Of a stretch of DNA of 64,000 nucleotides, positions 8,922 through 17,957 are shown piece by piece. Source of the DNA: Bacillota bacterium (lineage in GTDB: Bacteria > Bacillota > UBA4882 > UBA8346). The DNA lies in the NCBI GenBank assembly GCA_029776205.1, contig JAKOTQ010000081.1, positions 24,290 to 88,289 on the forward strand, read 5' to 3'. Within the stretch, counting starts at the first letter, position 1. Every line of letters starts with the position of its first letter. A program made the translations under genes and the position numbers. The notes beneath the pieces are model-generated. The model saw only the letters and a list, made by a program, of their open reading frames with translations. It was not told the DNA's origin and made no database searches.

Positions 8922-9635
8922 ATGTCAAGCACCATACCGAAATTAACTGCCATGATGCTCGTCCGTAACGAAGCCGATCGTTATCTTCATGACGTATTAT
9001 CCGAGCTGTCAACCTTTGTTGATGAAATCATCATCCTGGACGACGGTTCAACCGACGGCACCCCCGATATCTGTCTCTCCTTTCCCAAGGTCCGGCTTTA
9101 CCGGGAAACCGAATCCCTGATGGCACAGGACGAGAGCCTTGCCAGGATGAAATTATGGGATTACACCGTCAGCCATGATCCGGAATGGATCCTGGCCATT
9201 GATGCCGATGAAATTTTCGAAAAACGGATGACTCATGAAGTGGCCGGATTGATTAACCAGGATGAATTTGACGCTGTCGAATTCCGGCTGTTTGATTTTT
9301 GGGGCGATCGGGAACATTACCGGGTGGACGGATATTGGGATCCCTGGGTAAAAAAAGTTCGCATGCTGTTCCGGTATAACCCCAATCAGGCCTATTCCTG
9401 GCCCAGGCAGAAGCTTCACTGCGGCAGAATTCCTTTAGAAGCAAGAGGACCCATGTTGGTCTACCAATCGGACATCCGGGTTAAACATTACGGCTGGGTT
9501 CGGACAGAGGATATTCAAAAAAAATATTTACGCTATAAAGAGCTTGATGACAGCTCCCATCTACAAAGCGTCCTGGATCCTCCGGAAAAAATAAAACTGG
9601 AATCATGGATTCCGGAAAAGGTCCTTCCGTTTTGA
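8922..9635 (+). CDS. GT2 (GT-A) family glycosyltransferase
   Basis: The 237-residue protein opens with LTAMMLVRNEADRYL, followed by DEIIILDDGSTDGT, the nucleotide-binding start of GT2 enzymes. AIDADEIFE carries the metal-binding D-x-D. The C-terminal part holds a WPRQKLHCG segment and aromatic residues of the acceptor side. It has no membrane segment, so it acts in the cytoplasm. It lies 9 bases after the GT4-like pair, so the three enzymes probably build one short glycan. The sugar cannot be read from the sequence. Confidence 0.82.
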   Translation: MSSTIPKLTAMMLVRNEADRYLHDVLSELSTFVDEIIILDDGSTDGTPDICLSFPKVRLYRETESLMAQDESLARMKLWDYTVSHDPEWILAIDADEIFEKRMTHEVAGLINQDEFDAVEFRLFDFWGDREHYRVDGYWDPWVKKVRMLFRYNPNQAYSWPRQKLHCGRIPLEARGPMLVYQSDIRVKHYGWVRTEDIQKKYLRYKELDDSSHLQSVLDPPEKIKLESWIPEKVLPF

Positions 9636-9739
9636 AAATGAGTTTCGATTATATTATACTTTCCTACATCACTGATCCATAAACCGTTCTCACATCCATG
9701 TAAAAACTGAATCCAAGCGAAGGCAGGGGTTTAGGGAGA

Positions 9740-10231
9740 ATGTTTACCACCATTGCCACCAATAAGGGAAACTATTTGGGGATATCTGATGCCTTTTCCG
9801 TTCCGATTCTTACCGATGTTGTCATTCAGGAACAGGACGTCAGCTGTCTTCTTAAAAAAACCCATGTACCGGCAAAAAAGGTTATCAAAGTGGAGCGATG
9901 TTGCACCGAAGTTAAAGATGTCTGTATCAGGGTCTTAAAAGACCGGATTTTCCTTACCGGATATGCCTGCCAGTCAATATTTCTGGTTGGTGGGGACAAT
10001 GTTCTATTTTGTGAATCAATTACTGATCCCTTTACCATCTCTTCACCCGTTAAAGGCCTGTCTCCCGGGATGACCGTCCATTGGCAGGTAACAAATAGGG
10101 AATACACCAAAATCATGACTCCTCGATTAATTTCATACCTTAATGAAATAACCTTTCATCTTCAGATTCTGAAGCAAGAAACATTGTGGGTAAAAACCCG
10201 GGCCGTCATTTCACCGACAAACCAGTTCTAG
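9740..10231 (+). CDS. SPOCS/DUF3794-like protein
   Basis: The 163-residue product has a central segment (about residues 48-120) with the course of a SPOCS (DUF3794) domain: KVIKVERCCTEV, VKDVCIRVL, a G-Y-A-x-Q-S-I-F-L-V strand, a DPFTI segment and GLSPGM. SPOCS domains occur in spore-coat and spore-envelope morphogenetic proteins such as SipL and in many uncharacterised Firmicute proteins. Several Cys residues (CC, C, C) could crosslink. It closes the glycosyltransferase run, which is the main reason to link that run to the spore surface. The start codon has a close AGGGAG and is uncertain. Confidence 0.6.
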   Translation: MFTTIATNKGNYLGISDAFSVPILTDVVIQEQDVSCLLKKTHVPAKKVIKVERCCTEVKDVCIRVLKDRIFLTGYACQSIFLVGGDNVLFCESITDPFTISSPVKGLSPGMTVHWQVTNREYTKIMTPRLISYLNEITFHLQILKQETLWVKTRAVISPTNQF

Positions 10232-10320
10232 TACTTTTAACATTTAAATAAAGTGTTTATAGTATTTTTTGAAAAAACTCAACAAAATTAAGACTCATAT
10301 TTACTATTAGCCAATACTAA

Positions 10321-12729
10321 CTACTGATATAAATGTATACAACACTTCTTAAATTTTTTGCCACTACCACAAGGACAAAGTTCATTTCTACCAATCTTCT
10401 TGTGATTTTGTTGTCGATAGTTTTCTATCATTCTTTTTGCATTCCTGTCGCTTATTTCTTTTAAACGATCAATTTCTTTGATAGAGATATCGCTAAAGCT
10501 ACAATTCTTTCCCTTTATCCCAAATAATTTGCCATCATTGTCATAATCAAGATCGATCCACATTATTGATTTTGATACATCTCTAAGAATAGCAGAAAAA
10601 ACATAATCTTGACGTTCAGATCTGCTCATTACCTTAATTCCAGGAACCGTAACAAACACACAATATTTTGATTCATCAAACGAATTAATTACAATCATTC
10701 TGCCAATTTCTTTCTCTCGTTTTTGCACATTTTGGATTGTTTCACAAAATCTTTTTTTAGCTTCCGGAGACATATCCAAGAAAAAGTGCGCCACCTCTAT
10801 CCTATTTTCATCCGTTCCTTGCTCTAACAATTGAACAATTTCTTTAATTTCAAGTGGAATGTCCTGCTGTGGTTTTGTAATATTTATATTTGGAAGATAC
10901 AATTTACAAAAATAATCATCCAAATCCTGTCTAAAGCCATACCATATCAATTTATCTTCTTCTGGAAATTCAGAACAAGCAATTGAATAATTATTGTAAT
11001 AAATATACATACCCAAATGATCAAGCTCATCATTCATTGTAATTTGAGAAATTTTTATCGCACTTTTTCTTTGTCTTAAGAAATGCAGAAAATAAATAGG
11101 CGACTCAAAATATTTTTCATATACTAATAAGTCATCATATGAAATGACTATTGTCTCACTTGAAAGAGTAATAAAGTTTAATTTTTCAGCTTTTGCCGCA
11201 AAAGCATTAAAATTATCTACAGTTACAGAAAGCAAGAAAACCTCTGTAAATTTAGAAATATTATCGATTTCAAATTTCTTTTGCTTATTAAAATCGTAGA
11301 ATAAAGCAGGTTGATGTTCATTTAAATATCTTAATGTTCGGCTACATTGGGAATCTGCTTCTTGGACAAGCTTTCTAAATGCTCTTACATGAGCATCGAA
11401 GTCTTTAATCGGAGGTGTCTGGGGAAAAGAACCTGCTTTTATCTCGATTATAAATAAATAATTTTCATATATTATAAGTAAATCATTTTCATTCATCTGT
11501 TTTAAAGAGTTATTTACAGGATAGTAATTCCCTGTAAAGGCTTTAGCTCCAGGTAATAGTTTCATAAATAGGGTTTTTACCATATTCTCACTTGCTAAGT
11601 TTTGTCGTTTATTCCAAGTATCCACATACTCCGGCCTTAATCGAAAAATTTCCTTCTGTATGGCTCGATAAATATTATCAAATAATGAATAATAATCAAA
11701 TCCATAGGAAATTCCACCTATTTTTATAAATGGTTTCTTTTTTGTTGGTAGCTCCACAATTGGCCAACCCGAAAACTCCGAACCATCAAAAAAAGAAGTA
11801 TATTCACCGATACCTAAAGATAAAGCATCTATAAATTTCACATCCCACCCAGTTACATTAAAAATATCGTTTAAAGCAACACCGAATACCTTTTCCAGTA
11901 TTGAACTTACAACACCTTGCTTATCATTAATTACTATCTCAGGGGCTTCCCCATGATCAACTACTTTAATAACTTCATCATAGCTCCTTTTCATTTCCAT
12001 CAGAGCGTCAGCTAAACCTTGTGACATAGAATATTCAAGCTTTTCAAGTCCCTCAATTATTTGCTCAGCTGTAACGCCGAACAGTTCTATAAGAATATCG
12101 TTATGAGGTGGCAATAGCTTTTTAAGCGGCTCAAGTTGAAATATCTGATAGCGATTACCCCTAACGATATAAAGCATTTGAGATTCTACAATGTAATCCA
12201 TTAGCTCATCAGGTATATCACCAGTATCTTTTTTATATGCCGCCCAATAATGATAAAAAAACTCAAACTCCTTATACAAATCTTCTATATCCGTAAGAAC
12301 TAAATACCATCGTTTTTCTTGATCCTCAATAGTTTCAGTACCATTAAAATGATTTTCTGTTGAAACTAAAATACTTTGAATATACTCCTGAGCTCTGATT
12401 ATTATATTCTCTTTACTTGTATAATCAATCTCAGAAAACTTATTCAAATGAGACAGCATTGCCATATCTCTAGCGAATTTAAGCAGCATTAACGGATCGC
12501 AAGCAGAAATTTTTTCTTTTATCTTTTTTACCTTTTCATTGATTCGTTCCTTTGCCTTGGGATACTCATCTCGATAGAAAGCTTGAATTTGCTCTTGCTG
12601 CTCAGGCGTGCACAGGTTACGTATAGACACAAATTTTCCATACCGTACAAGTTCAAAAAGTCCATTATTATAATAATCATCAATTTTAACTTTAACTAAC
12701 TTTTGCTTTTTTATTTGCTTTTTTTTCAT
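10321..12729 (-). CDS. PD-(D/E)XK nuclease-like protein with C-terminal SEC-C zinc motif
   Basis: The 802-residue protein is basic at its start and mostly helical and unassigned to about residue 375. Residues about 380-425 then match a restriction-endonuclease-like core: SENMVKTL (conserved E), ENDLLIIYENYL (D) and FIIEIKAG (E-x-K). The last 25 residues are a SEC-C motif, NELCPCGSGKKFKKCC, which binds zinc. RBS GAGGATG lies upstream. The gene is clearly more AT-rich than its flanks and stands alone on the minus strand next to an accessory cluster, which suggests acquisition by transfer. Phage defence or DNA/RNA processing is possible. No function can be named with confidence. Confidence 0.65.
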   Translation of the reverse strand: MKKKQIKKQKLVKVKIDDYYNNGLFELVRYGKFVSIRNLCTPEQQEQIQAFYRDEYPKAKERINEKVKKIKEKISACDPLMLLKFARDMAMLSHLNKFSEIDYTSKENIIIRAQEYIQSILVSTENHFNGTETIEDQEKRWYLVLTDIEDLYKEFEFFYHYWAAYKKDTGDIPDELMDYIVESQMLYIVRGNRYQIFQLEPLKKLLPPHNDILIELFGVTAEQIIEGLEKLEYSMSQGLADALMEMKRSYDEVIKVVDHGEAPEIVINDKQGVVSSILEKVFGVALNDIFNVTGWDVKFIDALSLGIGEYTSFFDGSEFSGWPIVELPTKKKPFIKIGGISYGFDYYSLFDNIYRAIQKEIFRLRPEYVDTWNKRQNLASENMVKTLFMKLLPGAKAFTGNYYPVNNSLKQMNENDLLIIYENYLFIIEIKAGSFPQTPPIKDFDAHVRAFRKLVQEADSQCSRTLRYLNEHQPALFYDFNKQKKFEIDNISKFTEVFLLSVTVDNFNAFAAKAEKLNFITLSSETIVISYDDLLVYEKYFESPIYFLHFLRQRKSAIKISQITMNDELDHLGMYIYYNNYSIACSEFPEEDKLIWYGFRQDLDDYFCKLYLPNINITKPQQDIPLEIKEIVQLLEQGTDENRIEVAHFFLDMSPEAKKRFCETIQNVQKREKEIGRMIVINSFDESKYCVFVTVPGIKVMSRSERQDYVFSAILRDVSKSIMWIDLDYDNDGKLFGIKGKNCSFSDISIKEIDRLKEISDRNAKRMIENYRQQNHKKIGRNELCPCGSGKKFKKCCIHLYQ

Positions 12730-13215
12730 AAGACATCCTCAAGCAAAGAGGATATTATTGAATTCCAAGTTAAGCGTAAATTATCAGGTATATATAGCTC
12801 GCATCTATATAGATGACTTTATATTTAAATTTTATCATTCTTTTATGAACGAAATCACCATATAAATAAAAAACCACCTGCAAACATCTCAAAATTCTTA
12901 TACCATTGTTTTTGCTCCATACGTAATTATATTTTTGACAATCGTTTATCTTTTACATCTTAACATATAGCTTCCTTCTCTTAAGTTTCAATTAATTAAT
13001 TCAACAATAATTATCCCGCCCCACAAACAGCATATGGAAAAACCCAATTTAATCTCCGAAATGGAAGCCGGAATGCGAGATAGATACAAGGACGTATCCT
13101 TGACGTCGGCATTAAAGCATTAACAAACAAAGCCACCACGGATGACAATTCCAGCGGGAAGGAACCTGCAGCTGGATGTCCGTGGGATAATGGGGTTTGG
13201 GAGAATCCTAACCGG

Positions 13216-13298
13216 GGATTCAAGGACATCCGGCCACGCTCCTGATTGGAAGGTACAAAAGGACAAACAGCGCCTTCTGTCGGCAGGCAAAGCCAATC
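13216..13298. repeat. Dispersed intergenic repeat, copy B
   Basis: This is the counterpart of 5796-5878 and shares its blocks in the same order and spacing. It lies at the GC-rich end of a gene-free region that holds further inverted repeats, so it may be a decayed mobile or structural element. Confidence 0.6.
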
Positions 13299-13390
13299 AA
13301 AAATTTAAAACTTCTCTCCTTAGCCATGGTTTTGAATTATGCGATACTGCTCAACTTTAAAAGTAAATAGCCAACGACCATATACCAAAC

Positions 13391-13425
13391 AAAAAAGCGC
13401 TCTAGCAGTAATGCTGCTAGAGCGC
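13391..13425 (-). terminator. Rho-independent terminator of the DUF2225 gene
   Basis: GCGCTCTAGCAG and CTGCTAGAGCGC form a perfect 12-bp stem with a 5-base loop. On the minus strand it is followed by six T residues. It lies just past the stop codon of the DUF2225 gene. Confidence 0.92.
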
Positions 13426-13434
13426 CTTGCCAAG

Positions 13435-14133
13435 CTAACTTTCATCTCTTGGAGATGCGTTACCCTCTTTTGAATCTTTGACCAATTGATATTGTTCGTG
13501 GGCCAAATCCCAGAGAAATTTATCCTGGCGGGCTTCGGGACTACTAAACAACCGTCCGAACCATTTGGTGGCTTCCTCAAGATTACCGGTTTTCCGGTTA
13601 AGTTCCGCAATTAAATAGATACAATGGGGAGCATCCATTTTGTCGAAGGGAAGATCTTCGCTCTGATAGGCCTCAGTGTATAATTCCAAAGCAAACTTTA
13701 AAAAGTCTTTCTCCCGCTGGTCGCCTTTCCACCGATAAATCCAGGCTATTCGCAAGCAGGTTTTAGCGATCTCGCTACTTTTTGCCTTACGTAATTGCAG
13801 ACAATATAAAGCGAGTTTATATGCTTCCAGCGCCGAGTCCAAGGTCCGTTCGCCGGAATAACTTTTGTGTTTCCAGTACGCTCCGACCTGGGTATTAATG
13901 ATCTTTCTTTCCTTCGGATTTAGCTGGTCAAAACGGTCTTGAAACGCAGCATAGCCGCAATGTTCACAGACAAAAACTTGATACAGGATAGGGTTGACGC
14001 CTTCGTAAATAGCAGCAAAGTCCGAATCCTGACTTAAAACCCGGTAGGCATTGAGACGAACCTTGGTGGCAGTAAACTCCCGTTCGCAGGCAGGACAGAC
14101 AACCGTCGTGTTGTAGATCGTTTTAGGAGCCAT
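13435..14133 (-). CDS. DUF2225 family protein
   Basis: I chose ATG 14133, preceded by GAGGTAAAAG; a TTG nine codons upstream lacks an RBS. The 232-residue product begins MAPKTIYNTTVVCPACE and has a second Cys pair in VFVCEHCGYAAF, so it likely binds zinc through four cysteines. The remainder is helical and TPR-like (ALEAYKLALYCLQLRKAKS, ALELYTEAYQSEDLPF). This arrangement is typical of DUF2225 proteins, which are common in Firmicutes and have no settled function. The gene is divergent from the beta-barrel gene at 14207. Confidence 0.82.
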   Translation of the reverse strand: MAPKTIYNTTVVCPACEREFTATKVRLNAYRVLSQDSDFAAIYEGVNPILYQVFVCEHCGYAAFQDRFDQLNPKERKIINTQVGAYWKHKSYSGERTLDSALEAYKLALYCLQLRKAKSSEIAKTCLRIAWIYRWKGDQREKDFLKFALELYTEAYQSEDLPFDKMDAPHCIYLIAELNRKTGNLEEATKWFGRLFSSPEARQDKFLWDLAHEQYQLVKDSKEGNASPRDES

Positions 14134-14206
14134 TCTTTTACCTCGTATAAATTTTATCAATATTATCGGCCTTTTTCGGTAAAATCTGAAAGCTTTTTTA
14201 TAAGCA

Positions 14207-15787
14207 TTGGACGTAACCGGCCAGGCAACAGTCCAACCTGTGCTTGTGCGTTATCAGCCACAATATGCTTTGGCCAGAGGTACCCATAAACTGTACATCC
14301 GAATTCAGGACAATGCCAACAATTTAGCTGAAGCCCGGTGGAGCTTTCGGGTAAATGTCGGACTGGACAAGGGCATCCGGCTGAGCGGGACCAATATCCT
14401 ACAAATTGAAGAATACCCCATCCAACAGGTTACCAATAACGTTGACCTTAATCTCCTCGCATGGCTGGGTCATACTAGGATCCGTTTTAATCAGCAAGGG
14501 CAGATTGACAATGGCCCGCTACACGGAAATCCTATATATGATTATGAAGGGTTTAATCTATATAATAATGGCTATACCTTGGGCATCAGCCATCGAAACC
14601 TGGAGGTTTTATGGGGCAAAACCTCCGTCCCGGTCCAGTCGGAGTTACTGCAAATGGATTCGACGATTGATGGTATAATCGTCAACCATCAATTCAGCAA
14701 TAAGTCTGGTAACTATCAATGGGCGGCATTTTCCGGGGAAGTGGGCAGTTCATACGGAATGCGCATTACGATTGATCAATATGAAGGGGTGACCGCCGCT
14801 TGGCAGTCACCCGCCGGAATTCACCTGAAAAGTTTTTTGGTGAGTTCAGGAACAACGTCAGGCTCCCGTCACTTAGGACTCAATGGAAGCCTGACCATCA
14901 AGCAACTCATGGTCAGAATGGAAATGATCCACGGTGAACGGGATGACACTACCGGTAATGCCTGGGCGTTACACCTGGACCAACCTTTGGGGTCTGCCTA
15001 TTTCGGTTTGGACTATTACTTATTTGAACCTGACTATCCGGAAGATGGAGCCCCGGCGTCTTTTTTCGGAGGCAAAAAAAATAACGGAAGCCGCCGTTAT
15101 AATCTACGGGCCAATACCAAGCCCGCCGAAAACCAGCAACTCCGGTTTCAAGGATCCTTTACCGAAGATAATTTAGATCGGACCAATGAGTTAACTGATT
15201 ACCGGGAAAATTACTATGTGGATTATCAAATTCAACTTTCCCATATGAGCATTGTTAATCTGAATTACCAGGATGATTACCAGTATCAACATGACGGTTC
15301 CGTTCGGATGAGCCGTAACCGGACCCGCTCAGTCTTCCTCGGATATCAACAAAAATACCATAAGATGACGTTCAACTCTTCCATGGCGAGCAGTCGTCAA
15401 AAAGCTGATACTGGTAAATCTTTGACCACAGAATATTTACTTTCCTGTACTTATCCGATGGATAAACTTAACCTGACCCCATCCATCCGTTGGAAAGAGG
15501 ATAAAGATAAGGCTGGAGTAACTGACAGTCTGGCGGACTTTCGGATTACTGCTGATTTTAGCTGGAGTCCTGAGTTGAGCCGCAGTAAGTTGGCTTTATA
15601 TCACCAAATTGATAAGGATGGCAAAAGCCTACAAACCACGCATAAAACAGGCATAGAGACAACACTGTACTTTAAGTCCGGTAACCGTTCTACATTTTTA
15701 TTGAGTTATGGCTATTATTATTGGCAAAATGATTCAAAAGGGAACGAACCGAAGACCCTTAGTCTCGAGTGGCGGCTTCAGTTTTAA
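14207..15787 (+). pseudogene. Outer-membrane beta-barrel protein, 5'-truncated
   Basis: The open frame begins with TTG, without an RBS and without a signal peptide, although everything in it looks exported. Residues about 1-50 are the end of an Ig-like domain (ARGTHKLYIRIQDNANNLAE, then WSFRVN). The remaining 470 residues are long alternating amphipathic strands rich in Tyr, Asn, Gln and Ser. The protein ends in SLEWRLQF, with the C-terminal Phe that barrel assembly machineries recognise. The missing start suggests that an upstream part was deleted, probably by a rearrangement at the border with the DUF2225 promoter. If it is still expressed, it must use an unusual start. The protein family is not recognised. 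Confidence 0.6.
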
Positions 15788-15974
15788 ATTCACTCTTAGA
15801 ATTCTAAAAACTACACAATGAAACCGCCCTGCCATTCAATCTGACAGAACCTCCATCATCTCACAACAAACCATTTTCGAGCTACGTCATCCTTCTTATT
15901 TAGGATGTATAGACAGGAGAGAGCCTTTACACTTGTCTGGAGACATGGTTTACACTTTGTTGTTATAGTCTCAT

Positions 15975-16454
15975 TTACTTATGATAGGGCTCTCCCCGCA
16001 TAATCCGGCAGGCTCGATAGATCTGCTCCAATAACATCACCCGGAACAGCTGGTGCGGAAAAGTCATCTTTGAAAAGCTCAGGTTCAGATTGGCCCGTTT
16101 CACCAACTCTTCCGTCAGCCCCAACGAGCCTCCGATCACCATGGTCACATCCTCACCATACATCAGCCGCTCACTAAAAAACTCCGCCAGTTCCGGCGAA
16201 GTCAGTTGTCTGCCTCTTAAATCCAGGGTCACCAGAAAACTTTTGGGAATGATCAGATTCTCCAAAGCTGCACATTCCTGCCGTCGCACCTGTTCTTCCA
16301 AAGCCGGCCCCGCATTTTCCGGGCAGGGAAAGTCGGCCACTTCCTTCAATTCCAACTTCAAATAAGGCCGAAGCCGCTTCAAATACTCCGCCTGCGCCTC
16401 AACCCAGTATTTCTCTTTCAGTTTCCCAACAGTTAAGATTCGAATCTGGGACAT
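15975..16454 (-). CDS. rlmH: 23S rRNA pseudouridine-1915 N3-methyltransferase RlmH
   Basis: The 159-residue protein has the full length of the family. It starts IRILTVGKLKEKYW, contains the SPOUT knot with VTMVIGGSLGL, and ends in the diagnostic LLEQIYRACRIMRGEPYHK. RlmH methylates pseudouridine 1915 in helix 69 of 23S rRNA using S-adenosylmethionine and acts on the assembled 70S ribosome as a dimer. It lies downstream of the HtrA-type protease gene on the same strand, an arrangement also known near the Bacillus origin. Confidence 0.96.
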   Translation of the reverse strand: MSQIRILTVGKLKEKYWVEAQAEYLKRLRPYLKLELKEVADFPCPENAGPALEEQVRRQECAALENLIIPKSFLVTLDLRGRQLTSPELAEFFSERLMYGEDVTMVIGGSLGLTEELVKRANLNLSFSKMTFPHQLFRVMLLEQIYRACRIMRGEPYHK

Positions 16455-16499
16455 AATTCCTCCATTAAAAAAGTTTCTTAGGCATGAGATGTGATTATA

Positions 16500-16650
16500 G
16501 TTGACAGTTTACAGTTCACAGTTAACAATAAACGGTTGGGTTTTAGTTCACAGCTCATATAAAGTTCGTACTTTAACCTTTTGTCTCTACGCTCAACTGT
16601 AAACTATCCACTGTCATAACTGTTAGAAAACTGTCAACTGTCAACTATTT
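16500..16650. repeat. Intergenic element with inverted CAGTT-rich ends
   Basis: The left end reads TTGACAGTTTACAGTTCACA and the right end reads AACTGTCAACTGTCAAC, so the ends are imperfect inverted repeats. The interior carries more copies of ACAGTT and AACTGT. It lies between htrA and rlmH and could fold into a long hairpin. A MITE-like or simple-repeat origin is possible. Confidence 0.5.
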
Positions 16651-16673
16651 CAGCTCCTGTCTCCTCCAGAAAG

Positions 16674-17861
16674 TCACTGCCTCATCTCCCCGATCTTGAC
16701 GGTGGTCCGGTACTTTTTATCGTTACGGTAATACTCAATTTTCAACGGAGTACCTACCTTATGAGTTGCAGTTATCTCCCGAACCAAATCAGTATCTGTA
16801 ATCTTGGTTCCATCGATGGACACCAGAATATCTCCAGGTCTAAGTCCGGCCTTATCTGCCTCACTCCCCCGAAGCACTTTGGCGATAAAAATGCCCGATT
16901 TCACCGGCAATTCCTGCCCTATCCGGGTTTCGAGGATCCGGCAGTTATCCTCCGTAAAATGAACATAAGCGATCCCAAGGCCCGGCCGGGAAACATAACC
17001 CCGTTCAATCAACTGGGCAGCAACACTTCGTGCCATATTGCTAGGAATCGAAAAACCAATCCCTTGAGATTTGGCTGCGATTAATGTGTTGATTCCGATA
17101 ACCTGGCCTGCCGAGTTTAACAACGGCCCCCCGGAGTTTCCCGGATTAATCGGGGCATCGGTCTGAATCATATTTCGCAGCCTGATTTCATCACTGACAT
17201 CGATTACTCGGCCTTTGGCGCTAACCACGCCAACCGTCACGGTATTATTCAGACTTTCCTGTAAAGGATTACCAATAGCAATAGCAGTCTGTCCCACTTG
17301 GACTTTTTCGGAATCGCCCCATTCCGGAACTGTCAGATTATTGTGGTTGATCTTTAAAACCGCCAAATCTGTCTGGGGATCCACCCCAACAATTTTCGCC
17401 GGATAAGATTTACCATCCGATAACATCACCACAATCTTGTCAACGATCCCGGAATCACCATTGACCACATGATTGTTGGTCAAAATATAACCGTCTTTCC
17501 GAAAGACCACCCCAGAACCCAGCCCTTGAATATTCCGAATCTCAGGACCGCTGAAAAAATCAAAATCCTCGACCAGCGTATTGGTGGTTATCATCACCAC
17601 AGACGGCCCAATCCGGTTCACGACATCAATAATGTTCTTCTCATAATCATTCATCGTTGAAGCCTGTGTCTGAGCCTGGGACTGAGTTTGGATTTGAATA
17701 AACGGTTCCGATGAATTTACCAGCAATTGGCCCAAACCTGTATATTTAATGGCCAAAATGACTAAAAAAGCAGCAATGGTCCCGGAAATAAGCGCGGTGA
17801 AAATATATGGAATTCTCTCCCGAGGGGTATGGCTGTCAAAACGAAACTCGTTCACCGGCAA
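16674..17861 (-). CDS. HtrA/DegP-type serine protease with PDZ domain
   Basis: The 395-residue protein has a short cytoplasmic start, one membrane anchor at about residues 18-40 and a Gln/Ser/Thr linker. A trypsin-like domain follows with the triad His131 (LTNNHVVNG), Asp165 (TDLAVLK) and Ser243 (PGNSGGPLL). A C-terminal PDZ domain (about 285-385) contains LRPGDILVSIDG. Such proteases sit outside the inner membrane and degrade misfolded envelope proteins. In a diderm cell this would place it in the periplasm, where it could monitor outer-membrane proteins such as the adhesin. It is followed by rlmH on the same strand. Confidence 0.93.
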   Translation of the reverse strand: MPVNEFRFDSHTPRERIPYIFTALISGTIAAFLVILAIKYTGLGQLLVNSSEPFIQIQTQSQAQTQASTMNDYEKNIIDVVNRIGPSVVMITTNTLVEDFDFFSGPEIRNIQGLGSGVVFRKDGYILTNNHVVNGDSGIVDKIVVMLSDGKSYPAKIVGVDPQTDLAVLKINHNNLTVPEWGDSEKVQVGQTAIAIGNPLQESLNNTVTVGVVSAKGRVIDVSDEIRLRNMIQTDAPINPGNSGGPLLNSAGQVIGINTLIAAKSQGIGFSIPSNMARSVAAQLIERGYVSRPGLGIAYVHFTEDNCRILETRIGQELPVKSGIFIAKVLRGSEADKAGLRPGDILVSIDGTKITDTDLVREITATHKVGTPLKIEYYRNDKKYRTTVKIGEMRQ

Positions 17862-17957
17862 AAACCTCCCTAATTTAAAGCCGTCAGCCGACGGATATCC
17901 GCCATAAAGCGGCCAACTTAACCTTTCATGGATATTTAAATTAACGTTAATCCTTTT

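Larger units (their letters stand above)
12730..13434. other. Gene-free region with repeat remnants
   Basis: The left 280 bases are very AT-rich and carry only the promoter side of the nuclease-like gene. From about 13050 the composition shifts to GC-rich sequence with several short inverted repeats: AAGGACGTATCCTT, CCACGGAT facing ATGTCCGTGG, and copy B of the dispersed repeat. Short open frames here lack an RBS and family signatures. Confidence 0.55.

Noticed and set aside
13216..13298. Possible cyclic-di-GMP riboswitch because of GGCAAAGCC
   Set aside because: The remaining conserved GEMM-I core and tetraloop-receptor arrangement could not be found, and no fitting downstream gene is present.
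13142..13360. Plus-strand frame of 72 codons in the gene-free region
   Set aside because: It spans several inverted repeats, has no RBS and no family signature.
12730..13434. Insertion sequence remnant with transposase
   Set aside because: No frame resembling a transposase was found in any of the six frames; only inverted repeats remain.
15796..15807. TTAGAATTCTAA palindrome after the barrel gene as terminator
   Set aside because: It is short and AT-rich, with no T tract of useful length.
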